Below are positions 24,105-32,521 of a stretch of DNA of 64,000 nt, one piece after another. Source of the stretch: Nocardioides sp. YR527 (lineage in GTDB: Bacteria > Actinomycetota > Actinomycetes > Propionibacteriales > Nocardioidaceae); contig NZ_FNFN01000009.1 in assembly GCF_900101045.1 (NCBI RefSeq), positions 62,001-126,000 on the forward strand. Reading direction: 5' to 3'. Under the pieces are notes generated by a model, which was not told the DNA's origin, did no database searches, and saw only the letters and a program-made list of their open reading frames with translations. The stretch's first letter is position 1; each line of letters opens with the position of its first letter. Position numbers and translations under genes: made by a program.

Positions 24105-24547
24105 GTGCCGCGTCCGCAGAGGTGGTCTGGGTCCTCGCCGGCCCGGGCGGACGCCTCGAGCACCGCGCTGCTGTCGCCCCCGAGGGCATCCACCTCGAGC
24201 TCGGCGTCGACGGCACCCGTACGCAGCCCCTCGAGGCCCCGCGAGGTCACCTGGTCCCGAGCCTGGTGCGCACGCTGAAGATCCGCCCGGTCAAGGGCGC
24301 GGCCGGGTCGGTGCGCCCGTTCCTGACCGCCCGGATGGCCGAGCTCGTGGGCGAGGACCAGGAGGCTCGCGACGCGGTCCTCGCAGAGCTCGGCGCCCGC
24401 ACCGCCTGGTCGATCACGGTCGGCTCGTGGACGCTGGCCGGCATCAACGGTCCCGACGGTGTCCACCTCGCGCTGGAGGACCGGCTCACCCCGCTGACCA
24501 ACACCGCGTTCTACCGGCTGCTGTGCCAGCAGCTCGGCGCCTACTGA
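24101..24547 (+). CDS. Hypothetical protein of the ESX substrate operon, 148 aa
   Basis: The ATG overlaps the preceding stop (ATGA), so translation is coupled. The protein is soluble, alternating strands and helices: EVVWVLAGPGGRLEHRAAVAPEG then HLVPSLVRTLKI and WSITVGSWTLAGINGPDG. EspG-type chaperones occupy this position in other ESX clusters, but length and motifs do not support that name. A loose resemblance (APEGIHLE / APEGIHVE) to the protein at 36167 was noted. Confidence 0.6.
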   Translation: MSAASAEVVWVLAGPGGRLEHRAAVAPEGIHLELGVDGTRTQPLEAPRGHLVPSLVRTLKIRPVKGAAGSVRPFLTARMAELVGEDQEARDAVLAELGARTAWSITVGSWTLAGINGPDGVHLALEDRLTPLTNTAFYRLLCQQLGAY

Positions 24548-24659
24548 CGCCTACCGAGCGAGCCCGGATAGGTAAAATATCGGGCAGATCGGTTTAGCGG
24601 CGGCCGGATCGGGGAAGGACCTACACGGGACCACTTCTGGCTGAACCGGGGGACACCGC

Positions 24660-25031
24660 ATGACCATCAGCATTCCCGAATCGCTCACCACGCTCGCCGA
24701 CGACCTGCGTACGGCAGCGGACACCGCACGAGACGGCTTCACCGACAACGTGGCCGAGCTGGACATCCCGGGCACCGCGGCCGGCAACTCCTCCGGCGGG
24801 CCCGGCCTGGTCGCCGCCCACGTGAGCGTCAGCGACGCCGCGAGCACCGCTGTCGGTCGCCTGGCCGGCGTGCTCGAGCAGGACATGGACGACATCTATG
24901 CCTGCGCGTTCCTGTTCGCGACCACGGACGAGAACGCGGCCGAGCAGATGCGCTCCGACGTACCTCGCATCGGCGGCATCTTCCCCTACAACCCGACCGT
25001 CGACTGGTCCGTCTACGACGGTGGCCGCTGA
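24660..25031 (+). CDS. EspC-like ESX substrate partner
   Basis: A 123-residue protein of two long helices (LTTLADDLRTAADTARDGF; VSDAASTAVGRLAGVLEQDM), no signal peptide and a short C-terminal tail ending YNPTVDWSVYDGGR. It is preceded by a 112-bp gap, so a second transcription unit begins here, and overlaps the next start by one base (TGATG). The pairing with a large WXG-type protein repeats the arrangement at 21802/22104. Confidence 0.55.
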   Translation: MTISIPESLTTLADDLRTAADTARDGFTDNVAELDIPGTAAGNSSGGPGLVAAHVSVSDAASTAVGRLAGVLEQDMDDIYACAFLFATTDENAAEQMRSDVPRIGGIFPYNPTVDWSVYDGGR

Positions 25032-26797
25032 TGAGCAGCCTGTGGGATCTGGACGAGGACGCCGGCCAGCTGGACCGCGCGTCGGGCCGTTGGGCATCGC
25101 TCGGCACCGCCCTCACCGACTCCAGCGACGCGGTCGACTCGGGTTCCCGCCGGGTCCGGGCCGCGGACTGGGAGGGGAAGACGGCCGACTCCTACGACCA
25201 GCACCGCAAGAAGATCATGACCGATCTCGACACCGCGGCAGGCCTGGCCGAGAAGGTCGCGAGCGTGCTGGCCCGCTCCGCGGGGTCCGTACGCATCGCC
25301 CAAGGTCGTCTCGACCAGTCCTGGGCGACGGTGGTCGGCGTGCCCCACTCCAGGGGAGTCGGTGGCGAGGTGATCTTCCGGCCGTCGACACCGGAGGAGT
25401 CCCAGCAGGTCGACGACGCGATCAGCGCTGCCAACGAGATCCGCAAGGGCCTCGACTCCGAGCTCGCCACCGATCGCGACGCTCTCGACGCGGCGACCAC
25501 CCGCTGGCAGGAGATCGCCCGGGTGTGGCAGGCCGTGGCGGAGGGCACCGACGATGGGTTCGAGCTGCCCGCGGGGGCGCAGGGGACCGGCATCATCACC
25601 TCCGGCGACCAGACCGTGATCAGCACGGGCGACGGCGACGACGAGGTGACCGTCTTCATCGACCCCACCACCGGCGAGCAGATCGTCGTCGTGAAGAACA
25701 GCAGCGGCGAGACCGTCTATCGCGTGCCTGCCGGCCAGGAGCTGATCCTGCGCGGAGGCGGCGGCAACGACCGCATCGGCGTGCCGAAGGGGGTCGACCT
25801 GGATGTCACCCTCATCGGTGGCGAGGGCAACGACGTCCTCCACGGCGGAGACGGTGACGACCGAGCCTACGGCCTCGACGGCCACGACTACGTCGACGCC
25901 GGCGCGGGCTCCGACCGGGTCAGCGGCGGCGCGGACCGCGACTACATCGATGGCCAGACCGGCGACGACCGGCTCTACGGCGGCGAGGGCAACGACTCGG
26001 TCTACGGCCTCGACGGCAACGACGTCGTCGCAGGTGAGAACGGCAAAGACTTCCTCGAGGGCGGTGGCGGCAACGACCGGATCATCGGCGGCGCCGGGAC
26101 CGACACCCTCTCCGGTGGCTCCGGCGACGACCGGATCACCGGCGGTGGCGACGACGACGTGGCGTACGCCGGAACGGGCTCGGACACGATCGCCGGCGGC
26201 TCGGGCGACGACACCGCCTACGCCGAGAGCGGCGACACCGGCACCGGGACCGAGAAGACGGTGAAGGTGGAGATCGACGAGATCCCCGAGTTCATCAAGA
26301 TCGAGGGAAGCCCGGAGTTCCAGGCCCGGGTGCGGGCCGATCTGGAGCTGCTGGCGGCCTCCCCGCGCGGGCAGCAGATGCTGGCCGACTTCCAGAGGAC
26401 GTACGACGACTCCGGGTTCCTGGGCTTCAACAAGCAGGGCCTGACGATCGCGGAGTACGACGACAACAGCAACAGCACCGCCGAGCCCAGCGGCGAGCGG
26501 ATCAACTACTCACCCCGCATCGACTGGATCGAGGAGGGGCCGCCGGTGGTGGTGCTGTTCCACGAGATGGCCCACGCGTACGACTTCCGCCACGACCAGT
26601 TCGACCGCACGGAGTACTCCGGGGACGACACGGCCAACCACGGCGTCGAGCAGGGCGAGCGGGTGGCCGTGGGCCTGCCGGTCGACCACGACAACGACCC
26701 CAGCACCCCGGAGCGGATCGACCCGGACCACTCCTACGATCTGACGGAGAACGGACTACGTGAGGAGATGGGTGCGCCGAACAGGCCGCACTACTGA
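25031..26797 (+). CDS. ESX-type RTX metalloprotease toxin (WXG - RTX - M91-like)
   Basis: A 588-residue protein in three parts. Residues 1-180 are helical with D-W-E-G-K near residue 47, a WXG motif of type VII substrates. Residues about 262-397 are roughly 15 tandem nonapeptides of the RTX type (GGEGNDVLH, GGDGDDRAY, GGSGDDRIT), which fold as a calcium-bound beta-roll outside the cell. Residues about 430-588 hold H-E-M-A-H-A-Y-D near residue 511, followed by a conserved glutamate-rich EQGERVAVGL stretch, matching M91-type zinc peptidases (E. coli NleD relatives). RTX proteins normally use type I secretion, so the ESX N-terminus is unusual. Toxin role and targets are inferred. Confidence 0.8.
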   Translation: MSSLWDLDEDAGQLDRASGRWASLGTALTDSSDAVDSGSRRVRAADWEGKTADSYDQHRKKIMTDLDTAAGLAEKVASVLARSAGSVRIAQGRLDQSWATVVGVPHSRGVGGEVIFRPSTPEESQQVDDAISAANEIRKGLDSELATDRDALDAATTRWQEIARVWQAVAEGTDDGFELPAGAQGTGIITSGDQTVISTGDGDDEVTVFIDPTTGEQIVVVKNSSGETVYRVPAGQELILRGGGGNDRIGVPKGVDLDVTLIGGEGNDVLHGGDGDDRAYGLDGHDYVDAGAGSDRVSGGADRDYIDGQTGDDRLYGGEGNDSVYGLDGNDVVAGENGKDFLEGGGGNDRIIGGAGTDTLSGGSGDDRITGGGDDDVAYAGTGSDTIAGGSGDDTAYAESGDTGTGTEKTVKVEIDEIPEFIKIEGSPEFQARVRADLELLAASPRGQQMLADFQRTYDDSGFLGFNKQGLTIAEYDDNSNSTAEPSGERINYSPRIDWIEEGPPVVVLFHEMAHAYDFRHDQFDRTEYSGDDTANHGVEQGERVAVGLPVDHDNDPSTPERIDPDHSYDLTENGLREEMGAPNRPHY

Positions 26798-26801
26798 GCC
26801 G

Positions 26802-27479
26802 ATGAGGAAGCTGCAGATGTGCTCGATGATCGCCGCCCTCGTCGCCGCGCTGAGCGGTTGCGGGTCGGCCGTGCCCGACTTCGAGGACGGGGGCGAGCCG
26901 CCCGACCCGAGCCCGTCGGCGACCGCTCCGGCGGTCGACTTCTCGGCCGACGTCGCGGCCACCGCGGACTCGGTCACGGTGACCTACACGGTCACCAACA
27001 ACGAGCCGACGGACGTGTTCGTCGCCGACCGTACGCTGGTGCCGTCGGGGGCGGGGACGAAGCTGTCGACCGCCCCCTATGTCACGGCCGAGAACGGCGA
27101 GGACGGTCCGGTCCTGGTGCTGTCGCACCGGGCGTTCCCGTGGCCGCCGGGCATCAACCTGGCCGTCGCGCCCACCGGTGGTGGTCAGCTGCTCGCCCCT
27201 GGCGAGACGGTGACGGTCGAGACCGGCGTCGACCTCCCGGCGACCCGCAACCAGCCGTTCGGCGACGACCTGGGCCACGGGAAGATCACGCTGCCCGAGG
27301 ACCCGGTGGCCGTACGTTTCTGCCTCGGCGTCACCGCCTCGCCGATCCCGCCCGCGCTGCAGACGCAGGACGCGGGAGCGGGAGCGCTCACCTTCGCGCA
27401 CGGCAATGCCGCGCACGAGGCACAGCACCTGTTCTGCAGCCGGACCGAGCCGCTGGCTACCGATCCCGCTCGAGGGTGA
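26802..27479 (+). CDS. Lipoprotein of unknown function, possible immunity factor
   Basis: A 225-residue protein whose signal peptide ends in the lipobox A-L-S-G-C. The mature part starts with a Pro/Asp-rich linker (GEPPDPSPSATAPAV) and a beta-rich domain (SVTVTYTVTNNEPTDVFVADR) reminiscent of intracellular-type Ig/DUF4352-like domains. It starts four bases after the RTX protease stop, so it is co-translated. Being surface-anchored, it could protect the producer from the exported protease; this is contextual inference. Confidence 0.65.
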   Translation: MRKLQMCSMIAALVAALSGCGSAVPDFEDGGEPPDPSPSATAPAVDFSADVAATADSVTVTYTVTNNEPTDVFVADRTLVPSGAGTKLSTAPYVTAENGEDGPVLVLSHRAFPWPPGINLAVAPTGGGQLLAPGETVTVETGVDLPATRNQPFGDDLGHGKITLPEDPVAVRFCLGVTASPIPPALQTQDAGAGALTFAHGNAAHEAQHLFCSRTEPLATDPARG

Positions 27480-27903
27480 GGGTGGCGAGGTCGGCGCCGA
27501 GGATGCGGAAGGCGTCGACGAGGAGCCCGGCGACGAGCTCGGCCTCCGCCTGGGGCACGGTCCGCCAGTAGTGCGGCAACCCCGGCGCAGGGGCGATCGG
27601 GTCGGTCTCGTCAGGGGTCAACCAGCCGGCCGCGCGAAGCGCTTCGTGCTGCTCGGCGGAGGCCTCCCAGGAGCCGCCGATGTGCTGCGTACCCGCGAAC
27701 TCGGCGGAGAGCACCTCGTCCACGCACAGCACCTGGCCCCAGCGCGACGGCGCGGCCGACCGTGACGACTTCGCCCTGAGCCGGGCCAGGAAGCCCGTCG
27801 GTTCCGGCACCGAAGGCTCCGGCTCCTTGATGATCACGAACTCCTGCTGACCGAGGCCGGCGAGCTCGGAGGTGATCCGTTCCTGCCACTGCGTTGCGTC
27901 CAC
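27457..27903 (-). CDS. TY-Chap/YbjN-like small protein (tentative)
   Basis: Start is uncertain; a GTG at 27903 gives 148 residues, while an ATG at 28002 would add 33 residues across the promoter of the next gene. The region ALRAAGWLTPDETDPIAP followed by LPHYWRTVPQAEAELVAGLL resembles TY-Chap domain proteins, type III/VII-chaperone-like proteins of actinobacteria. This is a low-confidence family call. It converges on, and overlaps by 23 bases, the lipoprotein gene. Confidence 0.55.
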   Translation of the reverse strand: MDATQWQERITSELAGLGQQEFVIIKEPEPSVPEPTGFLARLRAKSSRSAAPSRWGQVLCVDEVLSAEFAGTQHIGGSWEASAEQHEALRAAGWLTPDETDPIAPAPGLPHYWRTVPQAEAELVAGLLVDAFRILGADLATLTLERDR

Positions 27904-28039
27904 CGGTCCATCCAACCAGGGCCGACGCGCAGGGTCGGCGAGCGGCGTTACCGGTGCGTTCACACGCAAGGGGTTGTCACGCGATCGTGGCACTGGTTCC
28001 ATCGGTGCACGCCCTTCCCCCACGATCAAGGGACCCCAC

Positions 28040-28816
28040 ATGACTCTCGGGAAACGACTCACGCGCAAGCTCGCCCTCGCGCTTCCGCTCGCCGCACTTC
28101 TCTCCCTCGTCCCGGCGGCCGCCTGGGCCGCCCCGCCCCCGGCGCTGCCGGCCGCGGCCCCGGAGGCCGACCGCACCTGGCAGCCGGCGCTCGACTTCGA
28201 CACCGACGGCTGTTACAGCACCCCGGCGATCGGCCCGGACGGCACGCTCAACGGCGGCCTGGCGATGGGCGGCACGGTCAACGGCCAGTGCCGCGACCTC
28301 TCCGACCTGCAGAGCACCAACGTCTACTCCCGTTCGAAGTGCAACAACGGCTGGTGTGCGTACCTCTACGGCTACTACTTCGAGAAGGACCAGGTCTCGT
28401 GGGGTCCGGGCTCGGCCGGCCACCGGCACGACTGGGAGCACATCATCGTGTGGGTTCAGGACGGTCACGCGCGCTACATGTCGGTCTCCCAGCACTCCGG
28501 CTACCAGATCAAGCCCGAGTCGGAGCTGCAGTTCGAGGGCGGTACGCACCCCAAGGCCGTCTATCACAAGGACGGCGGCAGCACCCACTGCTTCCGCTTC
28601 CCCAAGACCGGTGGCGGGGACGAGCCGCCCGAGAACCACGAGGGCGTCTGGCAGGTCAAGGGCCTGGTCGGCTGGGACAACTACCCGGCCGGCATCCGCG
28701 ACCGCCTCGTCGCGGCCGACTTCGGCGCCGCCACCTTCAAGCTCACCGACGCGCGCTTCGGCAACGCACTGGCGACCGGGAAGCCGGCCGGGGTCTCCCT
28801 CGACCCCTACGCCTGA
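28040..28816 (+). CDS. NEP1-like (NPP1 family) secreted protein
   Basis: The 258-residue protein has a clear Sec signal (LALALPLAALLSLVPAAAWA) and the complete NLP heptapeptide G-H-R-H-D-W-E near residue 128, which binds the metal ion needed for membrane attack. Upstream are YSRSKCNNGWCAYLYGYYFEKDQ, seen in two stretches, with the conserved cysteine pair. NLPs bind plant sphingolipids and permeabilise dicot membranes; many bacterial members are of unknown role. An interaction with plants or soil biomass is thus possible but not shown. Confidence 0.92.
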   Translation: MTLGKRLTRKLALALPLAALLSLVPAAAWAAPPPALPAAAPEADRTWQPALDFDTDGCYSTPAIGPDGTLNGGLAMGGTVNGQCRDLSDLQSTNVYSRSKCNNGWCAYLYGYYFEKDQVSWGPGSAGHRHDWEHIIVWVQDGHARYMSVSQHSGYQIKPESELQFEGGTHPKAVYHKDGGSTHCFRFPKTGGGDEPPENHEGVWQVKGLVGWDNYPAGIRDRLVAADFGAATFKLTDARFGNALATGKPAGVSLDPYA

Positions 28817-28832
28817 GCCGGCCGGCCTCCCG

Positions 28833-28860
28833 TTCGCGCAGGTCAGGTGGCCTGCGCGAA
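28833..28860. terminator. Convergent-gene hairpin overlapping the rskA 3' end
   Basis: TTCGCGCAGG (28833-28842) pairs perfectly with 28851-28860 around an 8-nt loop. The right arm encodes the last residues of RskA, and the hairpin separates it from the convergent NLP gene. Confidence 0.55.
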
Positions 28861-29592
28861 GTCGAACAGCGCGATCGGGGCCGAGGTCGGTTCGTCGGAG
28901 CCTCCCTCGGGCTCGACGGTGATCCCGGCCGCACTCGCATCCCCGGCGTCACCCTCGAGGACGACGGTCTGGTCGCTGCCGGCGGGCATCAGGCCGGCGG
29001 GGACCATGACGTCGTCGTGCTGGAGCCAGAGCTCGTAGACCTTGCCGTCCGGCGCGGCCGGCATGTCGGAGGTGACCAGCACCGCCCTGTTCTCCGAGAC
29101 CGAGCGGACCACGCGGGCCCGGGCGTCTCCGGGCAGGTCGACGGCCACGGTCGTGGCGTCCTTCGCGCTCAGCACCCGCTCCGCGGTCGTCATGGTCTGG
29201 CTGGAGTCGTCGCCGATCAGCTCGACGGCGGCGACCGTGCCGGTGCCGACGACGGCCAGCACCGCGGCAGCGGCGGCGAACGTACGCCACCCGAACCGTC
29301 GACTGCTGGATGACGCGTCCGACGGGACTGGAGCGTTCTCGCGGATCGTCGTGGTCTCGGGCGGGAGCGGGCGGATCTCCTTGATGCCGGCGAGCAGGCG
29401 GTCGCGCAGCTCCGGCGAGGGAGCGGTGTCGGTCAGGCCGCCGAGCATCCAGGTGGTGTCGCGCAGGCTGGCCACCTCGTCGCGGCAGTCGGCACAGACG
29501 GCGAGATGCTCCTCGAACCGGGCGCGCTCGATGTCGTCGAGGGCGTCGACGGCGTAGGCGCCGGAGAGGGCGTGAATGTCATGCGCGGTCAT
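28843..29592 (-). CDS. rskA: Anti-sigma-K factor RskA
   Basis: A 249-residue single-pass membrane protein. The N-terminal zinc anti-sigma domain has H-L-A-V-C-A-D-C (H-x3-C-x2-C). A transmembrane segment (FAAAAAVLAVVGTGTVAAV) near residue 105 leads to an extracytoplasmic RskA_C domain (KVYELWLQHDDVMVPAGLMP). It holds SigK inactive until regulated proteolysis releases it. The start overlaps the sigK stop by three bases, so the pair is translationally coupled. Confidence 0.93.
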   Translation of the reverse strand: MTAHDIHALSGAYAVDALDDIERARFEEHLAVCADCRDEVASLRDTTWMLGGLTDTAPSPELRDRLLAGIKEIRPLPPETTTIRENAPVPSDASSSSRRFGWRTFAAAAAVLAVVGTGTVAAVELIGDDSSQTMTTAERVLSAKDATTVAVDLPGDARARVVRSVSENRAVLVTSDMPAAPDGKVYELWLQHDDVMVPAGLMPAGSDQTVVLEGDAGDASAAGITVEPEGGSDEPTSAPIALFDFAQAT

Positions 29593-30188
29593 CGGCTCAC
29601 TCCCATCGCGTCGCGCAACCGGATCAGTCCGTCCCGGATACGGGTCTTTGCAGTGCCTATCGGCAGATCGAGCATGGCGGCGACCTCAGTGTGGGTGTAA
29701 CCGCCGAAGTACGCCAGTTGTAGCGCCTCGCGTTGAACTGCCGTCAGGGTTTCGAGGGCGGCGTGGACGCGGCGAGCCTCCAGGGAGGTCTCCACGGCCT
29801 CGGCCGTCGTGTCATGTGGTGGGGTCTGGGTGGTCCCGTGATAGGCCGTGTCGTTGCGGCCGGCGGACTCCGCGGATCGGACCCGGTCGACCGCACGACG
29901 ATGGGCCAGTGTCAGCAGCCACGAATGGGCGCTGCCCAGGCTCTCGTCGTACCGGCTGGCCTGGCGCCACACCTGGAGGAAGGCCTCCTGCGTGACCTCC
30001 TCGGCCTGAGCCGGGTCACGCACCACCCGCAGCACGAGTCCGTGCACACGGGCGGCGGTCGCGTCGTAGAGGCTGGCGAAGGCGGCCTCGTCGCCTCGGG
30101 CGACGCGACGGAGGAGCTCGGCGAGCCCCGGGGACCCGGCCCCCTCCGGCGACGAGTCGCCGGAGGGGACTGAGCTGAGCGGTCTCAT
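29589..30188 (-). CDS. sigK: ECF sigma factor SigK
   Basis: A 199-residue ECF sigma factor with region 2 (DEAAFASLYDATAARVHGLVL and EVTQEAFLQVWR) and region 4 (LTAVQREALQLAYFGGYTHTEVAAML, seen in two parts, then GTAKTRIRDGLIRLRD). The LPIGTAKTRIR recognition helix and pairing with RskA indicate SigK. In Mycobacterium SigK drives the fasciclin antigens mpt70/mpt83, and a fasciclin gene precedes it here by 37 bp on the same strand. Confidence 0.93.
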   Translation of the reverse strand: MRPLSSVPSGDSSPEGAGSPGLAELLRRVARGDEAAFASLYDATAARVHGLVLRVVRDPAQAEEVTQEAFLQVWRQASRYDESLGSAHSWLLTLAHRRAVDRVRSAESAGRNDTAYHGTTQTPPHDTTAEAVETSLEARRVHAALETLTAVQREALQLAYFGGYTHTEVAAMLDLPIGTAKTRIRDGLIRLRDAMGVSR

Positions 30189-30225
30189 GTATCGATCCTC
30201 GCGGATATCCGGTCCGATGTCCCGA

Positions 30226-30867
30226 TCAGGGCATCAGGACGGTGTCGACGACGTACACCGTGGCGTTGGCGGTCGGGATGTTGCCGCACAGCACCTTGGC
30301 GTTCTCCTTGCCGACGGTGAACTCCTCGCCCTCGCCCTCGACGGTGATCATGTCGCCGGCCAGGGTCTCGTGCTCACCGGCGACCTCGTCCGGGCCGAGC
30401 TGACCGGCCACCACGTGGTGGGTGAGGACCTTGGTCAGCGTCTCCTTGTCGGCGAGGACGGCGTCCAGGTCGGCCTTCGGGATCTTCGCGAAGGCGTCGT
30501 CGGTCGGGGCGAAGACGGTCAGCGCGTCGGCGCTGTTGAGGGTGTCGACGAGCTCGGCCTGGCCGACGGCCGAGACCAGCGTCTTGAGCAGCGGGTTGGC
30601 GCTCGCAGCGGAGGCGACCGGCGCAGTCGACATGCCGTTGAACGAGCCGGCGCCGTCGGCGGGGATCAGCTTGCAGCCCTCACCGAAGGTCTGCGCACCG
30701 GCCTCCATGTCCTCCTCCGGAGCGGCCTCGGTCGACTCGGAGGTGCTGGACCCGCCTTCGCTGCCGGAAGCGGTGTCCTCGGAGCCACATGCCGAGAGAC
30801 CGAGACCCAGCAGGAGCGCCATGGACGCGGCGACGCTGCCGGTGCGGGTGATCGTGTTGAGCTTCAT
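30226..30867 (-). CDS. Fasciclin-domain lipoprotein, MPT83-like
   Basis: A 213-residue protein with a signal peptide and lipobox L-S-A-C. An acidic Ser/Glu linker precedes one FAS1 domain: ASANPLLKTLVSAVGQAELVDTLNS (in two parts), TVFAPTDDAFAKIP, LTHHVVAGQL and ATVYVVDTVLMP. FAS1 domains mediate adhesion or cell-envelope interactions. MPT83 of M. tuberculosis has the same layout and is SigK-controlled; the same control is inferred from the operon order. Confidence 0.93.
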   Translation of the reverse strand: MKLNTITRTGSVAASMALLLGLGLSACGSEDTASGSEGGSSTSESTEAAPEEDMEAGAQTFGEGCKLIPADGAGSFNGMSTAPVASAASANPLLKTLVSAVGQAELVDTLNSADALTVFAPTDDAFAKIPKADLDAVLADKETLTKVLTHHVVAGQLGPDEVAGEHETLAGDMITVEGEGEEFTVGKENAKVLCGNIPTANATVYVVDTVLMP

Positions 30868-30945
30868 TGGGAGAGCCTTTCGAGGGTTGGTCTCTTGCTG
30901 TCATGAGGGCTTCGGCACGGTGGTCGTATCGGATTTCGTCTTTTT

Positions 30946-32487
30946 TCATTCGGTGACGGTGACGACGATTTCCTGGATGCCGCTGGACCCGTCGGGGAAC
31001 GGGGTGGCCCGTTCCGCGCTCTGCACGTTGCCGTCGCGATCGACGACCCGAACGGCCAGTTGATGGCTGCCGGGCTGGGCGTCCCAGGGCAGGAACCACT
31101 GGCGCCAGTAGTCGATCCCGGCGTCCGGGCCGAGCTCGGCCGGCTGCCAACGGCCGCCGTCGATGCGTACGTCGACCGTGGCGACGCCGTGGTGCTGGGC
31201 CCAGGCGACGCCGCCGATCACGGTGCGGCCGGAGGGGATGTTGCTCAGCGGGCGGGGTGTGTCGATCCGGCTGGACAGCTTGATCGGGGCGTCGATGGCC
31301 CAGTCGCGGTCGGTCCAGTAGGCCGTCGCCTCGTCGTAGCGGGTCAGGGTGAGCCTGGTGACCCACTTGGTGGCACCGACGTACCCGTAGAGGCCGGGCA
31401 CCACCAGCCTGGCCGGGAAGCCGTGGGCGCGGGGGAGGACCTCGCCGTTCATCCCGAGGGCGATGATCGCGTTGCGACCGTCCATCGCGGCCTCGAGCGG
31501 GGTGCTGATCGTGAAGCCCTCGACGTCGGTCGAGAGGATCTGGTCGGCGTTCTTCCCGACTCCGGCCTCCTCGAGCAACGCCCGGAGAGGTACGCCGGTC
31601 CAGCGCGCCGCGCCGACGAGCTTGCCACCGACCTCGTTGGAGACGCAGGTCAGGGTGATGTCGTGCTCGACGTTTCCCCGCTCGCGCAGGTCGTCGTAGC
31701 TGAAGGTGAGCTCGCGTTCGACGTCCCCGTCGATGGTCAGCGACCAGCTGTTCTGGTCGACGATCGGGACGGCCAGCTTGGTGTCGACCCGGTAGAAGTC
31801 ACGGTTGCGGGTGATGAACCGGGAGATCCCCTGGTGGGTCTCCTCCAGCCCCGCCGGCAACGCCGGCAACGGGTCGCGGACGCGCGGCAGCATGATGTCG
31901 GCGAGTGCCGTACGGCCGCGCACGATCAGCTGCCCGCCGGTCGCGGCCGCGGCGGAGAGCAGGGCCAGGGCCCCGAACCCGATCAGGACGCTCCGGCGGG
32001 TGGCCGCGCCCTCGCTCGGGGCGTCCTGCCGGTCGCGCGGTGTTCGCTCAGCGGTCAGAGCGCGAGTCAGCAGGACCAGCAAGCCGGGTCCGAGGACGAG
32101 CGCCACCACGGTGGGTACGAGATCGGTGATCTTGAACAGCGGCTGCCGGACCACGGCGGCTCCGGCGAGCAGGACCAGGCCCGCCATCAGCCCGACGCCG
32201 AGTCTCAGGCGTCTGCGGGCCACGACGCCGATCACTGCGGCGAACCCGATCGTGACCAGCAGCACGCTGCCGATCAGGATCGGCTTGTCCGCGGTGCCGA
32301 GCTCGCGTACCGCCCACTCCTTGACCGGGGTGGGCGTCGCGTCGATGACCGCGGTGCTGACCGCGAGCGCCGGGGACGAGGCCGGTGTCAGCAGCGCGGC
32401 CGTCAGGTGCGCGACGGACATGCCGACCGCTCCGGCGAGTACACCGGCGGCGGCATGGGCGAGGGTGTGACGATCCAGACGTCTCAT
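30946..32487 (-). CDS. Membrane sulfite-oxidase-type molybdopterin oxidoreductase
   Basis: A 513-residue protein. About five membrane helices occupy residues 1-195 (AVGMSVAHLTAALLTPA, ILIGSVLLVTIGFAAVIGVV and others). The sulfite-oxidase family catalytic domain follows, with the Mo-ligand cysteine in LTCVSNEVGG, HGFPARLVVPGLYGYVGATKW, and a C-terminal dimerisation domain (VAWAQHHGVATVDVRIDGG). It likely acts on the outer face; the substrate is unknown. It lies 78 bp upstream of the fasciclin gene and probably leads the same operon. In mycobacterial sigK regions the redox partner is DipZ instead. Confidence 0.88.
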   Translation of the reverse strand: MRRLDRHTLAHAAAGVLAGAVGMSVAHLTAALLTPASSPALAVSTAVIDATPTPVKEWAVRELGTADKPILIGSVLLVTIGFAAVIGVVARRRLRLGVGLMAGLVLLAGAAVVRQPLFKITDLVPTVVALVLGPGLLVLLTRALTAERTPRDRQDAPSEGAATRRSVLIGFGALALLSAAAATGGQLIVRGRTALADIMLPRVRDPLPALPAGLEETHQGISRFITRNRDFYRVDTKLAVPIVDQNSWSLTIDGDVERELTFSYDDLRERGNVEHDITLTCVSNEVGGKLVGAARWTGVPLRALLEEAGVGKNADQILSTDVEGFTISTPLEAAMDGRNAIIALGMNGEVLPRAHGFPARLVVPGLYGYVGATKWVTRLTLTRYDEATAYWTDRDWAIDAPIKLSSRIDTPRPLSNIPSGRTVIGGVAWAQHHGVATVDVRIDGGRWQPAELGPDAGIDYWRQWFLPWDAQPGSHQLAVRVVDRDGNVQSAERATPFPDGSSGIQEIVVTVTE

Positions 32488-32521
32488 GGGGGTGGTTCGC
32501 GTCCGGAGACGGAGCGGATTT

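Noticed and set aside
25816..26230. DNA tandem repeat or CRISPR-like array
   Set aside because: The periodic sequence encodes RTX nonapeptides in frame; repeat units vary in sequence and there are no spacers.
30868..30945. SigK promoter before the fasciclin gene
   Set aside because: No stretch matched the mycobacterial SigK -35/-10 pair closely enough to call by eye.
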